Positions 25,985 through 33,641 are shown, counted from the first letter of the stretch. The stretch is DNA of 64,000 nt from Anoxybacillus mongoliensis (GCF_014201515.1 NZ_JACHEQ010000007.1:87782-151781), one strand, 5' to 3'. The notes: generated by a model not told the origin, from the sequence alone. A program made the numbers and translations.

Positions 25985-26548
25985 ATGAGCGAGCAATTAT
26001 TGGAGAAAATTTTACTCGTCGTCACAGACATCCAAAAAGAGTTGCAGGACATTCGTGAAGAGCAAAAAGCCATTCGTGAAGAACAACAAGCCATTCGCGA
26101 AGAACAGCGAGCCATTCGTGAAGAACAACAAGCTATTCGTGAGGAACAAATGGCTATTCGCGAAGAGCAGAAAACATTCCGTGAAGAAATAAACTCGTTG
26201 CGGGAGGAAATGAATGCATTCCGCAAAGAGCAGCAACTCATTCGCGAAGAGCAACAAGCATTAAAAAATGGACAAAAAGAGCTTTACGATCTTATGAACG
26301 CTCTTCTCCATCGTCAAGACGAAACGGACGCGAAACTCGAGGCTTTAACGATGGATGTCCATCATATGCGCGGTGAAATGACAGCAATGAAGCAAGAAAT
26401 CCACGCACTAAACGAAAAAATTGACTCCCACTACAAACAATTCAACGAACGTCTTAACAACCTCCAACTTGACGTTGATTTCACCGTTCATAAAACAACG
26501 ATGACGGAACGCGAACTTTTCAAAATGAGAAATCGGTTGTTTTCATAG
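25985..26548 (+). CDS. heptad-repeat coiled-coil protein (IREEQQA repeats)
   Basis: 187-residue protein of unknown function. Start ATG 25985 follows AAAGGAGGTGAGAAG. A short head (MSEQLLEKILLVVTDIQKEL) leads into six near-identical heptads of IREEQxA type, a further irregular coiled coil to about residue 100, and a C-terminal part with LEALTMDVHHMRGEMTAM. This C-terminal motif aligns with DALALDVHNMQGNITRL in the protein at 20111-20698, and the heads also agree (EQLL), so the genes are paralogues. No signal peptide or membrane segment is visible. A TATAAT at 25952 may be its -10 element. It should form an elongated rod; nothing indicates a partner. Confidence 0.8.
   Translation: MSEQLLEKILLVVTDIQKELQDIREEQKAIREEQQAIREEQRAIREEQQAIREEQMAIREEQKTFREEINSLREEMNAFRKEQQLIREEQQALKNGQKELYDLMNALLHRQDETDAKLEALTMDVHHMRGEMTAMKQEIHALNEKIDSHYKQFNERLNNLQLDVDFTVHKTTMTERELFKMRNRLFS
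26051..26176 (+). repeat. six in-frame 21-bp tandem repeats
   Basis: Six 21-base units encode IREEQKA, IREEQQA, IREEQRA, IREEQQA, IREEQMA and IREEQKT. Unit length equals one coiled-coil heptad. The units are more diverged at the DNA level than those at 20261-20449, suggesting an older expansion. Confidence 0.9.
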
Positions 26549-26570
26549 AGAGGGCATTTCCCTCTCTATG
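26544..26570 (+). terminator. hairpin after the second coiled-coil gene
   Basis: CATAGAGAGGG and CCCTCTCTATG form a perfect 11-bp stem around CATTT and include the stop codon. There is no T-run afterwards, so it may act as an mRNA-stabilising hairpin or a weak terminator. Confidence 0.6.
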
Positions 26571-26630
26571 AAATTCGATTTATATACTTCTTTCATTTAA
26601 AGGTAACATCACTTTCAGAAATGAATGAAA

Positions 26631-26936
26631 TTACATGATTCTCCGCCCCACATAATATCCCAATGCTCCTATATAAATTGAAGCTACAAAAACACAAGAA
26701 GGATAAAAAGGAAGCGACGTAATCGTTGCGATCCCTAAAACAACAGCCCCATCCCATTTAAATCCCCATTTTTCATCGATAAAAGAAATGAGCGCCTCTG
26801 TTACCGCACATATAAACGGAACAGCTAGTACTGCAATTGGAAAAATGGCAATAAAGAAAGAAAAACCGCTAAATAATGAGAGCGAAAGGGCAAACATGAC
26901 AAACGACAACAAAACTCCTATTAAAAATTTTTTCAC
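26631..26936 (-). CDS. small membrane protein of unknown function
   Basis: 101-residue protein, nearly all hydrophobic, with about three membrane segments: MKKFLIGVLLSFVMFALSLS, then FFIAIFPIAVLAVPFICAV, then a C-terminal stretch ending GYYVGRRIM. A conserved-looking polar centre (SFIDEKWGFKWDGAV) separates segments two and three. The ribosome site is weak (AAAAGGGGATAGTATAAGTG just upstream). I do not recognise the family. It lies 26 bases after the stop of a truncated secreted-protein gene on the same strand, so the two were probably an operon before the insertion at 27514. Confidence 0.6.
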   Translation of the reverse strand: MKKFLIGVLLSFVMFALSLSLFSGFSFFIAIFPIAVLAVPFICAVTEALISFIDEKWGFKWDGAVVLGIATITSLPFYPSCVFVASIYIGALGYYVGRRIM

Positions 26937-26962
26937 TTATACTATCCCCTTTTAATATAAAA

Positions 26963-27513
26963 TTACTTACTCACTGCGATTTTCTTATTGGGGTACAAAG
27001 GAAATAAATAATTGACATTTGTACCTGCAGCATCAGGATTAAATTGATACAGAGTTTTCCATGTTCCACCATTATCCGATCTATAAATTTCATGCCAAGG
27101 ATACTGGTCATGACTACCATTAATATAAGTAACTCCACTTTTTTGAATATTTAAACTATAGCTGTAATCAATATTCGGTAGGACATCCATGAGAAACGGC
27201 AATCCAACAGAATGGGAAATTTGAAATTGTGCTTCACTGGATGTAATCCATTCCTTTACAGCCGTTATACATGATGTCCCAGCATTTTTTCTTGCCAATT
27301 CCGTTGAACCACATGTACCATTATCATTTTTATTATAGCGAATAGAATCGCTTGTGTATTTTGAAAATCCATAAGTCCTATCTTGCCAATAAATCGAGAG
27401 ATCGACTCGAGTACGATAAGTGCTAGCAGAAGCAGAAAAGTCACGATTGTCTCCCCCATAGCAGTAACCATCTGGTGCGGATATTTTAGCGGGCTTAATA
27501 AATGTTGGTATTA
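26963..27513 (-). pseudogene. secreted DUF3238-like protein, 5' end lost to the IS3 insertion
   Basis: An open frame without start codon runs from the IS3 element boundary to a stop at 26963 (about 183 codons). It reads TFIKPAKISAPDGYCYGGDN, then RDFSASASTYRTRVDLSIYW, then SYSLNIQKSGVTYINGSHDQ and YPWHEIYRSDNGGTW. The FIxP...GDNRxFS...YRT pattern recalls the DUF3238 family of Bacillus extracellular proteins; that assignment is tentative. Upstream the frame continues a few codons into the IS inverted repeat and then has no start, so the 5' part is missing. It is not expected to be translated. The methionine codon at 27298 is internal. Confidence 0.65.
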
Positions 27514-27670
27514 TGTCAAGAAAATGGACACGTAAAATCGAGAAAAACTTTAAAACCCTACTACCGCACTTCGTTTGGTGGCCTCTTGAGAAGGAGGACG
27601 GTTTGGTAAACCCTTCCCCTCCTCAAGAGGAAAGATGTCCCTTATATCGTGACTTTGTGGAGAGAAGAGT

Positions 27671-28501
27671 TCACTGCTTTTTGCCTTGCTGATACATCTT
27701 CTCATATGCCATCGGAGATATGTACTCGTTAGCGGAATGAATTTGCTCGGCATTATAAAAACACTCAATATATTCAAAAATCCGATGTTTGGCCTCTTCC
27801 CTTGTTGCAAAGGTCTCGTGAAAAATCAGTTCCTTTTTGATGATGCTGTGAAACGATTCCGCACATGCGTTATCATAGCAGTTTCCTTTTCGACTCATGC
27901 TGGTTTGCATTCCGTACTGTCGTAAGATGGCGTGATACTCGTTCGATGCATATTGGCTCCCTTGATCCGAATGGTGAATCAGACCTGGTTGAGGCTTTCT
28001 CTCGTCGATGGCTCGGTTTAACGCTTTGATCACTAACTCTTTTGTCATTCGCTCGGAAAGACACCAGCCGACGATTTTACGAGAAAACAAATCCATGACC
28101 GAAGCTAAATACAGCCAGCCTTCTTTCGTCCAAATATACGTGATATCCGCCACCCATACTTGATTCGGCTCATCTGCTTCAAACTGCTGATTCAATAAGT
28201 TGGGACACACAGGCAAATGATGCTTCGAGTTTGTGGTTGCCTTATATTTTTTCTTTGTTTTTGAACGAATATCACCATCTTTCATGATTCTGGCGACCGT
28301 TTTTTGAGATACCTTAACCCCTTGTTTTTGAAGGATTTTTGTGATTTTTGGACTGCCATACGTTTCTCTTGACTCGATATGAATCTTTTTGATTTGCTTT
28401 TTCAATGCTTCCTGTCTTTTCTTTTGTTGACTTTCTGGTCGTTTGGCCCATGCATAGTATCCACTTCTTGAAACGCCTAAGACTTCACACATCTTCGCCA
28501 C
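27671..28501 (-). CDS. IS3-family transposase OrfB (DDE catalytic part)
   Basis: 276 residues from its first ATG, but translated in the element mainly as the C-terminal part of a frameshift fusion with OrfA. After an HTH_21-type region it has an integrase core with catalytic acids in VWVADITYIW, IHHSDQGSQY and ACAESFHSIIKKE, giving the D,D(35)E arrangement. The -1 frame is open continuously from the A AAA AAG slippery site at 28573-28579 into this frame. The frame is undamaged. Confidence 0.93.
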   Translation of the reverse strand: MAKMCEVLGVSRSGYYAWAKRPESQQKKRQEALKKQIKKIHIESRETYGSPKITKILQKQGVKVSQKTVARIMKDGDIRSKTKKKYKATTNSKHHLPVCPNLLNQQFEADEPNQVWVADITYIWTKEGWLYLASVMDLFSRKIVGWCLSERMTKELVIKALNRAIDERKPQPGLIHHSDQGSQYASNEYHAILRQYGMQTSMSRKGNCYDNACAESFHSIIKKELIFHETFATREEAKHRIFEYIECFYNAEQIHSANEYISPMAYEKMYQQGKKQ

Positions 28502-28539
28502 GCGAAACTCCTTTCTATGCGTATGAATAAATGCATAAA

Positions 28540-28836
28540 TTACTTCTGATTTTTGGCGAAGATGCTCATGGCCTTTTTTAAGATCGCGTTTTCCTCCTCA
28601 AGGTCACGGATGCGTTTTTGAAGTTCACGCTTTTCATGATCTTCCGGCTTGAGGTTTCCACTCCCGACAAAGCTATGCTCAGCATCTTTTTTATAATCTG
28701 CTACCCATTTATGAAGCGTTTTTGGCGAAATATCGAGTTGTCTTGCGGTTTGAGCGACCGCCTTTCCTTCCTCAACCACTAATTTTACTGCATATATTTT
28801 GAATTCTTTATCAAAACGTCTTGTCATTATAGACAC
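28540..28836 (-). CDS. IS3-family transposase OrfA (DNA-binding part)
   Basis: 98-residue helix-turn-helix protein of the HTH_8/transposase_8 type, with FDKEFKIYAVKLVVEEGKAV and QTARQLDISPKTLHKWVADY, followed by a leucine-zipper-like helix (LQKRIRDLEEENAILKKAM). It binds the IS ends; alone it often acts as a regulator, and fused to OrfB by -1 frameshifting it gives the active transposase. In the last fifteen codons the message carries A AAA AAG (28573-28579), the usual slip site of this family. Confidence 0.92.
   Translation of the reverse strand: MSIMTRRFDKEFKIYAVKLVVEEGKAVAQTARQLDISPKTLHKWVADYKKDAEHSFVGSGNLKPEDHEKRELQKRIRDLEEENAILKKAMSIFAKNQK
28573..28579 (-). promoter_or_regulatory. programmed -1 frameshift site A AAA AAG
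   Basis: In OrfA the codons ATC TTA AAA AAG GCC contain A AAA AAG. Shifting back one base reads AAA AAA GGC CAT GAG and stays open into OrfB (GHEHLRQKSEVIYAFIHTHR and on). Position and motif fit the standard OrfAB fusion mechanism of IS3 elements. Confidence 0.85.
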
Positions 28837-28896
28837 TCCTCATCATTGATAGATTTACTGTACATTTCTCTATTCGTTGTGTCTATAATCTAGACT

Positions 28897-29251
28897 AACA
28901 TCAGATAAACCCTTCGCTGTGCCAAGGAGAACATGGAATATCGGAGCGAAGCGAGGATATGCCGCGAAAGCTCCTTGACACACCTGTTCCTTGACAACAT
29001 GAAGGCGACCGGCAGGAGACTTGCCGGACTTACCTACCATACGTCCAGTCTCCGGTCCATGTTTTCTATCAAAGGGGAATTTACACAATAATTTGGACTT
29101 GACCAAAAACCCAAATTGCCTCGTCAGGTAGATATTAGAGTTTTCCCATGCATGAATAATATTGTTCGTTTTCGGATTTTTCTTATTATATGTAAATCAG
29201 TAATTTTAGATGTTCTTACATATATAAATTTCAAAAAAAGAGACTCCTGCT
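28897..29251. other. remnant DNA between the IS3 element and the DCC-protein gene
   Basis: No gene with start and ribosome site is visible. The stretch 28900-29100 is more GC-rich than its surroundings and contains small palindromes such as CCGGCAGGAGACTTGCCGG at 29010-29028. On the minus strand an open frame reads NKKNPKTNNIIHAWENSNIY then LTRQFGFLVKSKLLCKFPFD, without start. This looks like a decayed mobile-element end or broken gene, but I cannot name the family. Confidence 0.4.
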
Positions 29252-29623
29252 TTATTTTATATTGCAGGTGTCTCCATCACAGTTATTAACCGGAATAATT
29301 ATTCTGGTTTTAGCTATATAATTGTAGAGTTTATGACCAAAAACAAAGTAGCTTGATAATTTTAAAGGTAACCAAAATAACATCATCAACGGAAGTCTTG
29401 CTGAAATAGAAGCGATTGCGTCAATACCTTTTGTGATTTTTCCTGTTTCTAAGTTTATACAATACATTTCTTTTTCAAGGTCAGTGATAGGTATATTTAA
29501 ATTATTTTCTTCTCTAATACTCTCTAGTTCAATAAGGTTAAACCAATCTAGCTTATGAATATTTTCTTTAACTCTCATACAGATTGGACACCAGCTATCA
29601 TACAATACTAAGATTTTACTCAC
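29252..29623 (-). CDS. DCC-motif (DUF393) thiol-disulfide oxidoreductase-like protein
   Basis: 123-residue protein of the DCC1-like family. It begins MSKILVLYDSWCPICMRVKE with the D-x-x-C-x-x-C signature (DSWCPIC), a thioredoxin-like redox centre, and has the family's hydrophobic middle (LPLMMLFWLPLKLSSYFV). Two further cysteines sit at the end (NNCDGDTCNIK). Family members are predicted thiol-disulfide oxidoreductases and often occur near HTTM/gamma-carboxylase-like membrane proteins, one of which is at 34387-35922. It is separated from the MFS gene upstream by about 150 bases, so operon membership with the SagB/peptide genes is likely but not certain. Confidence 0.85.
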   Translation of the reverse strand: MSKILVLYDSWCPICMRVKENIHKLDWFNLIELESIREENNLNIPITDLEKEMYCINLETGKITKGIDAIASISARLPLMMLFWLPLKLSSYFVFGHKLYNYIAKTRIIIPVNNCDGDTCNIK

Positions 29624-29775
29624 CTTATGCTACTCCTTTTTTTAAAATTTTCACATCTTATGTTTATAATAAGGGGTGATATCAAAATCATCAAATTAAT
29701 TAATTTCGAAAGGATTTGAATATTCAAATACACTCATCGCGCTTTACGTCTCGTTATTTTTAGCATTTTTTATAC

Positions 29776-31047
29776 CTATAATATTGTTGATTCACGAGAA
29801 CGCGATTGTTCAATTATATTGGGTAATAACATACACTGTAGGAATACGCCAACAAAAGCAAGCACCACAAAAAACAACCAACAGAAGGAAATATTTCTTG
29901 TTAATAAATATCCTACAATGAAGGGACCGATCGCGTTACTGATTCCATAGAGGAGCTGATAACTCGAAATGCTTTTCCCTCTTTTCTCAGCCGGACCAAT
30001 TTCCCCCACAATTGTTGCAGACGCTGGATAAAAAAGTTGTTCTCCACAACTAAAGAGAAGAATTCCGACGAAAAGAAGTGGAACAAAAAAGTTCAAGTGT
30101 GCAGATGCTAAAAATGTACTTCCTAAGAAAATGATATAAGATAAGCCTAAAACAACCGAACCGACGATTATTTTTTGCAAATCGTTCAAGCGATGTGTAA
30201 AAAACAACAGCGGAACCTGAAGGACAATAACGGAAAGGCTGTTTACTGTAAATAACAAACCAGAAATCCAGCTAAGGTCTGGACTTATCTCCTTTATAAA
30301 AGCAGGCATTGCGAAAACTAAAACAACGTACATAAAGGTCATCGGAGCAACTGCTACCAAAAAACGCATTAAGTTTGAGTCGTATGAAAAACGAATAGCC
30401 CAAACCTTTTTGGAAATCGGCTCTTTTTTTATAATTGATTGGTTGCGCAACGGAATTTTTGCAATCAACACGGCTGCAATAAGAAAACTGAATGCATCTA
30501 TGAATATTAACGTCCCATAAGCAAATGGTGTATTAAATATTGCTATGATACCTGTACCTATGAGCATTCCTAAAGAATTCCCCAAATTCCGTAAACTTCG
30601 AGAACTTCCAAACCACATCGTTCTATTCTCGCTGGAGACAAGTTGTGAGATGATCGTTTGGTTCACAACTGGCCATGCCCGCTGTCCCCAGACAACAATG
30701 GTCGCTGCGATTGTCAATCCCCAAATATTATGGAATATCAAATATCCAAGAGTTCCGATTCCTCGTAACCAAAAACTTGCAAGAGCAGCAGGCTTTGCAC
30801 CTAATCGATCCACGATTACACCGCAGACAGGTATGGCCAGTAATCCAGCCAATGCACTAATCGATAGCATTTGACCTACTTGCTCCAACGAAAGACCACT
30901 CGTCTTTAGAAAAAAAAGAACTAAAAATGGCATGGTTAACCCCGATCCGAACGAATCTAGAAACAATGCCCCTAGAAAGGGCGCACTCCAAGGTTGTGAA
31001 TGAACTACTTTCTTTATTTTCGAATATTGAGAAACTAGCAACTTCAT
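29776..31047 (-). CDS. MFS transporter, predicted exporter
   Basis: 423-residue protein with 12 predicted membrane segments. The loop between segments 2 and 3 has the major facilitator motif VCGVIVDRLGAKPAALASFW. The second half carries a similar segment near GEIGPAEKRGKSISSYQLLY. It lies 12 bases after the second SagB-type gene, so it is co-transcribed with it and is the natural candidate to export the product of the peptide cluster, or to give self-protection. The substrate is inferred from context only; drug or sugar efflux cannot be excluded. Confidence 0.87.
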   Translation of the reverse strand: MKLLVSQYSKIKKVVHSQPWSAPFLGALFLDSFGSGLTMPFLVLFFLKTSGLSLEQVGQMLSISALAGLLAIPVCGVIVDRLGAKPAALASFWLRGIGTLGYLIFHNIWGLTIAATIVVWGQRAWPVVNQTIISQLVSSENRTMWFGSSRSLRNLGNSLGMLIGTGIIAIFNTPFAYGTLIFIDAFSFLIAAVLIAKIPLRNQSIIKKEPISKKVWAIRFSYDSNLMRFLVAVAPMTFMYVVLVFAMPAFIKEISPDLSWISGLLFTVNSLSVIVLQVPLLFFTHRLNDLQKIIVGSVVLGLSYIIFLGSTFLASAHLNFFVPLLFVGILLFSCGEQLFYPASATIVGEIGPAEKRGKSISSYQLLYGISNAIGPFIVGYLLTRNISFCWLFFVVLAFVGVFLQCMLLPNIIEQSRSRESTIL

Positions 31048-31059
31048 GACATCTACACC

Positions 31060-32232
31060 TTACCCTAGTAACTTTTGTTCAGCTGTAGAAGAAAGAGCTT
31101 TTGGCAGGGCAATTTTAAAATCTGCCGGTACGTTTTCACTTAGCTCAATGCCGGCGCGAGCATATGGACCTATTTCATCTTTTTGTCCAGCTCCTGTTAC
31201 ATACATGGCCACTTCATGTACTCCGTCAATACCGAGTTTTGATTCTACTAAACTTTCCTTAAAAGCTGCCGTCGTGAAAACGCCTAAATTATGTGCTGTT
31301 CCCGCTAACAAAAAGTTTTGCGCGTAGTGAGCGGTTTCATAATGCATAAGTCGATAAATGCGTGCGCCTTTGTATTTCCATTTAATTCGATCTATAACAC
31401 TTGTATAAAAAACTGTAACGGATGCATCCAGAAAGTAGTCTTGGCCATACAATGCTTCACCCAAAAATGATTTAACATCATCCATCTTAGAAAGAAGATG
31501 CAGGGCGTGATGTTTTTGACAATAATGATAAATGCCTCTTTCCAGACCTTCACAATTATTTATGACTGGATATAATTCCGTTGCATGCCGACCTCCAGGC
31601 GAAGGAGCGACCTTCTTTGCAACCCGTCCAAAGAACCGAGTCGAATTTGTGAAGAGGATTCCGCCTGTATAATACAGAAGATCGGAAAGTTCTTGTAGCT
31701 TGATTGATTCCGGCAAAAAGTTTCGATAGGTTCTTCGAAGTGTTAAAGCATCGGAAATGGTCATATTTGATAAGGTACTAGGTTTAGGCAAAGTGATATT
31801 TGATTTTTCACAGTTACATTTATATGTAGGGGGAGGTGATCCGGATGATTCCATAAATTCCTCACCCACTTCATCGGACGACTTATAATTGGCATCACGG
31901 CTTTCAAGATGGACAAACCAAGTGGATTCTCCCCACTCTGCCCATTCCATAACTATTTCTGAGGTTTGTGATTGTTTTTGTTCGTTTGCGGAAATGAGAA
32001 CACCGACATCAATCAACTTATTAACAATAGCTTGTATTGTGTTTTTGGAGATGGTCTTCTCTAGCCTATGTAAAGTCTCTTCTGGGTTCCCTGTGAATGC
32101 AGAGACGACACTCATGACTTTCGAGTCAACTTCGAAACGACGATGTTGCGATGGTATCCTCAATTGAGGCTTCCTGTTGACGTAAGTAATAACCAAGTCT
32201 GGTGCTAGTTTGTATTTATAAATATCTTCCAT
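31060..32232 (-). CDS. SagB-type flavin dehydrogenase (copy 2)
   Basis: 390-residue protein. Residues 1-85 form a small winged-helix-like domain (KLAPDLVITYVNRKPQLRIP, then FEVDSKVMSVVSAF and IVNKLIDVGVLIS) that recalls PqqD/RRE leader-binding folds. A linker with CNC (139-141) leads to a nitroreductase-fold FMN domain of the SagB/McbC type: LRRTYRNFLPES, APSPGGRHATELYP, the Lys-Tyr pair in IKWKYKGARIYRLMHYET, and HYAQNFLLAGTAHNLG. SagB enzymes oxidise azolines to azoles in peptide natural products using FMN. It is a full-length paralogue of the upstream gene, which lies 21 bases away. No YcaO or E1-like partner is encoded nearby, so its reaction is open. Confidence 0.88.
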   Translation of the reverse strand: MEDIYKYKLAPDLVITYVNRKPQLRIPSQHRRFEVDSKVMSVVSAFTGNPEETLHRLEKTISKNTIQAIVNKLIDVGVLISANEQKQSQTSEIVMEWAEWGESTWFVHLESRDANYKSSDEVGEEFMESSGSPPPTYKCNCEKSNITLPKPSTLSNMTISDALTLRRTYRNFLPESIKLQELSDLLYYTGGILFTNSTRFFGRVAKKVAPSPGGRHATELYPVINNCEGLERGIYHYCQKHHALHLLSKMDDVKSFLGEALYGQDYFLDASVTVFYTSVIDRIKWKYKGARIYRLMHYETAHYAQNFLLAGTAHNLGVFTTAAFKESLVESKLGIDGVHEVAMYVTGAGQKDEIGPYARAGIELSENVPADFKIALPKALSSTAEQKLLG

Positions 32233-32253
32233 TGACTCCTTTTCCCCTTTTCG

Positions 32254-33399
32254 TTAGCTATGGTCTCCTATAGGGAGACGAATCTCGATTCCTTCAGGCA
32301 GTACTTGTCCATATTCAATATCTGATCGCGTAGTCTTATCAAACACAATATGGCCCATACCGGAGACGTACATCGCAACTTCGTGAATCCCACAAATCCC
32401 CAATTTCTCTTCTATAACACTATCCTTGAAAGCTGCAGTAACAAAACTACCCAAATCAAGAGCAGTACAGATAAGTAAAAAGTTTTGCGCGTAATGGCCT
32501 GTTTCTAGATGCATGAGCCGATAGGCTCTACTGGTATTATACTTCCATTTTAAACGATCTATAACACTTGTATAAAAAACTGTAACTGCGGCATTCAGGA
32601 AATAATCTTGCCCATATAGGACATCGTATAGAAATGGCTTCACGTCTTCTTCTGCCTCAATAAGATGTAAAGCGTGGTGTTTTTGACAGTAATGGTACAC
32701 ACCGCTTCGTAAACCTTCACATGCATTCACAATCGGATATAACTCTATTGAATGTCGTCCACCCGGAGAGGGAGAGGGCTTTTTGGCTACGATTCCATAG
32801 GAGTGTGTGTCATTTGTGAAAAGAATCCCCCCCGTGTAAAATAGAACATCGGCTAAGTTTTGTAGTGAAATTGGTTCTTCAGAAAAACGTCGACAGGATC
32901 TACGTTTCATAAAAGAATTGACCAAAGTTTGATCTAAAAGTTTACTAGGAGTCGGTAGTTTTATGCTAGATGTTGTGCAGTTGCACTTGAAATATTGTGG
33001 TGCAGGAGATGTTTTTTTTCTGAATTCTTCAACATTTTTCAATCTACCTTCTTCAGTGGTTTCAAATTTTGAATCTTTTGTTTGTAGATGAAGGAACCAA
33101 GATGATTCATCCCAATCTTGCCATTCCTCTACGATTTGCTCAATGGTCAAATTGTAATCTGTTTCCTTGTCGATGAGAATTCCATTTTTGACCAAGTGTT
33201 CGACAATACTTGTTATCATTGATTCTGAAAAAATCGGTTGTAAGCTTGTGTCTTCACTCGAAAACATGGAGATAATCTCGCATACCTTCCAATCAACTTT
33301 AAAAGTGCGTTTTACAGAAGGTAGATGCAAGTGCGGTTGTCCATCAGGATATGTAATGACTAAATCAGGCGCTAAATAATAACGGTTCAATCGTGACAT
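32254..33399 (-). CDS. SagB-type flavin dehydrogenase (copy 1)
   Basis: 381-residue paralogue of the protein at 31060-32232, with the same layout: an N-terminal domain of about 85 residues (YLAPDLVITYPDGQPHLHLP, VEHLVKNGILID), DESSWFLHLQ, CNC at 139-141, then the FMN domain with RRSCRRFSEEPIS (166-178), SPSPGGRHSIELYP (209-222), the Lys286-Tyr287 pair in LKWKYNTSRAYRLM and GHYAQNFLLI (301-310). These motifs are those of SagB/McbC dehydrogenases. It follows the 31-codon peptide gene by 86 bases that contain a hairpin, as modification genes often follow a precursor. The two copies could form a heterodimer, since nitroreductase-fold enzymes are dimers. Confidence 0.88.
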   Translation of the reverse strand: MSRLNRYYLAPDLVITYPDGQPHLHLPSVKRTFKVDWKVCEIISMFSSEDTSLQPIFSESMITSIVEHLVKNGILIDKETDYNLTIEQIVEEWQDWDESSWFLHLQTKDSKFETTEEGRLKNVEEFRKKTSPAPQYFKCNCTTSSIKLPTPSKLLDQTLVNSFMKRRSCRRFSEEPISLQNLADVLFYTGGILFTNDTHSYGIVAKKPSPSPGGRHSIELYPIVNACEGLRSGVYHYCQKHHALHLIEAEEDVKPFLYDVLYGQDYFLNAAVTVFYTSVIDRLKWKYNTSRAYRLMHLETGHYAQNFLLICTALDLGSFVTAAFKDSVIEEKLGICGIHEVAMYVSGMGHIVFDKTTRSDIEYGQVLPEGIEIRLPIGDHS

Positions 33400-33440
33400 T
33401 TTCTCAAACCCTTTCCCAACATAATAAAATAATAAAAGTA

Positions 33441-33471
33441 AGAACCACCTGATTGAGTTTCAGATGGTTCT
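33441..33471 (-). terminator. hairpin between the peptide gene and the SagB genes
   Basis: AGAACCACCTGA and TCAGATGGTTCT pair over 12 positions with one mismatch around a 7-base loop. On the minus strand it is followed by TACTTTTATTATTTTATT. Placed after the small gene, it would act as a partial terminator, giving more peptide mRNA than enzyme mRNA. Confidence 0.7.
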
Positions 33472-33485
33472 GATCATGCTAATTA

Positions 33486-33581
33486 TTAGTCGGACGGGTG
33501 CATAACAACCATCGGTGTTTCCTGTTCTTCAAAAATAAATGTTTCTTCTTTTACTGTATTATTTTTTGATTTTTTATCCAT
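33486..33581 (-). CDS. 31-residue putative modified-peptide precursor
   Basis: Small gene read from ATG 33581, nine bases after AAGGGGG; an ATG at 33590 touches the ribosome site and is less likely. The peptide begins MDKKSKNNTVKEETFIFEEQ and ends ETPMVVMHPSD. The first two thirds are charged, like a leader, and the last eleven residues hold Pro, Met, Val, His and Ser, like a short core. There is no cysteine; hydroxy residues are Ser5, Thr9, Thr14, Thr22 and Ser30. It has its own promoter and a hairpin after it, and is followed by two SagB-type dehydrogenases and an exporter. This is the expected layout of a ribosomally made, modified peptide. Gene calling programs would usually miss it. Precursor function is inferred from context. 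Confidence 0.7.
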   Translation of the reverse strand: MDKKSKNNTVKEETFIFEEQETPMVVMHPSD

Positions 33582-33612
33582 TAATTCCATCCCCCTTACA
33601 TCACTTAGGTTT

Positions 33613-33641
33613 ATATTATAATAGAATGATAATTTAGTCAA
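33613..33641 (-). promoter_or_regulatory. sigma-A promoter of the peptide gene
   Basis: On the minus strand TTGACT (33641-33636) is followed by TATAAT (33620-33615, 15-base spacer) or TAATAT (33618-33613, 17-base spacer), about 30 bases before the peptide start codon. Confidence 0.7.

Larger units (their letters stand above)
27514..28896 (-). mobile_element. IS3-family insertion sequence
   Basis: About 1.38 kb element with two overlapping transposase frames read on the minus strand. The ends are related inverted repeats: reading inward, TGTCAAGAAAATGGACAC (27514-27531) against TAGTCTAGATTATAGACAC (28897-28879), matching at most positions including GTC..AGA..AT.GACAC. No clear target-site duplication is seen, so the exact ends may be off by one or two bases, or flanking DNA has been rearranged. 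Both frames look intact, so it may still be active. Confidence 0.85.

Noticed and set aside
31060..33399. Ordinary thiazole/oxazole-modified microcin cluster
   Set aside because: No YcaO or E1-like gene is present and the candidate peptide has no cysteine.
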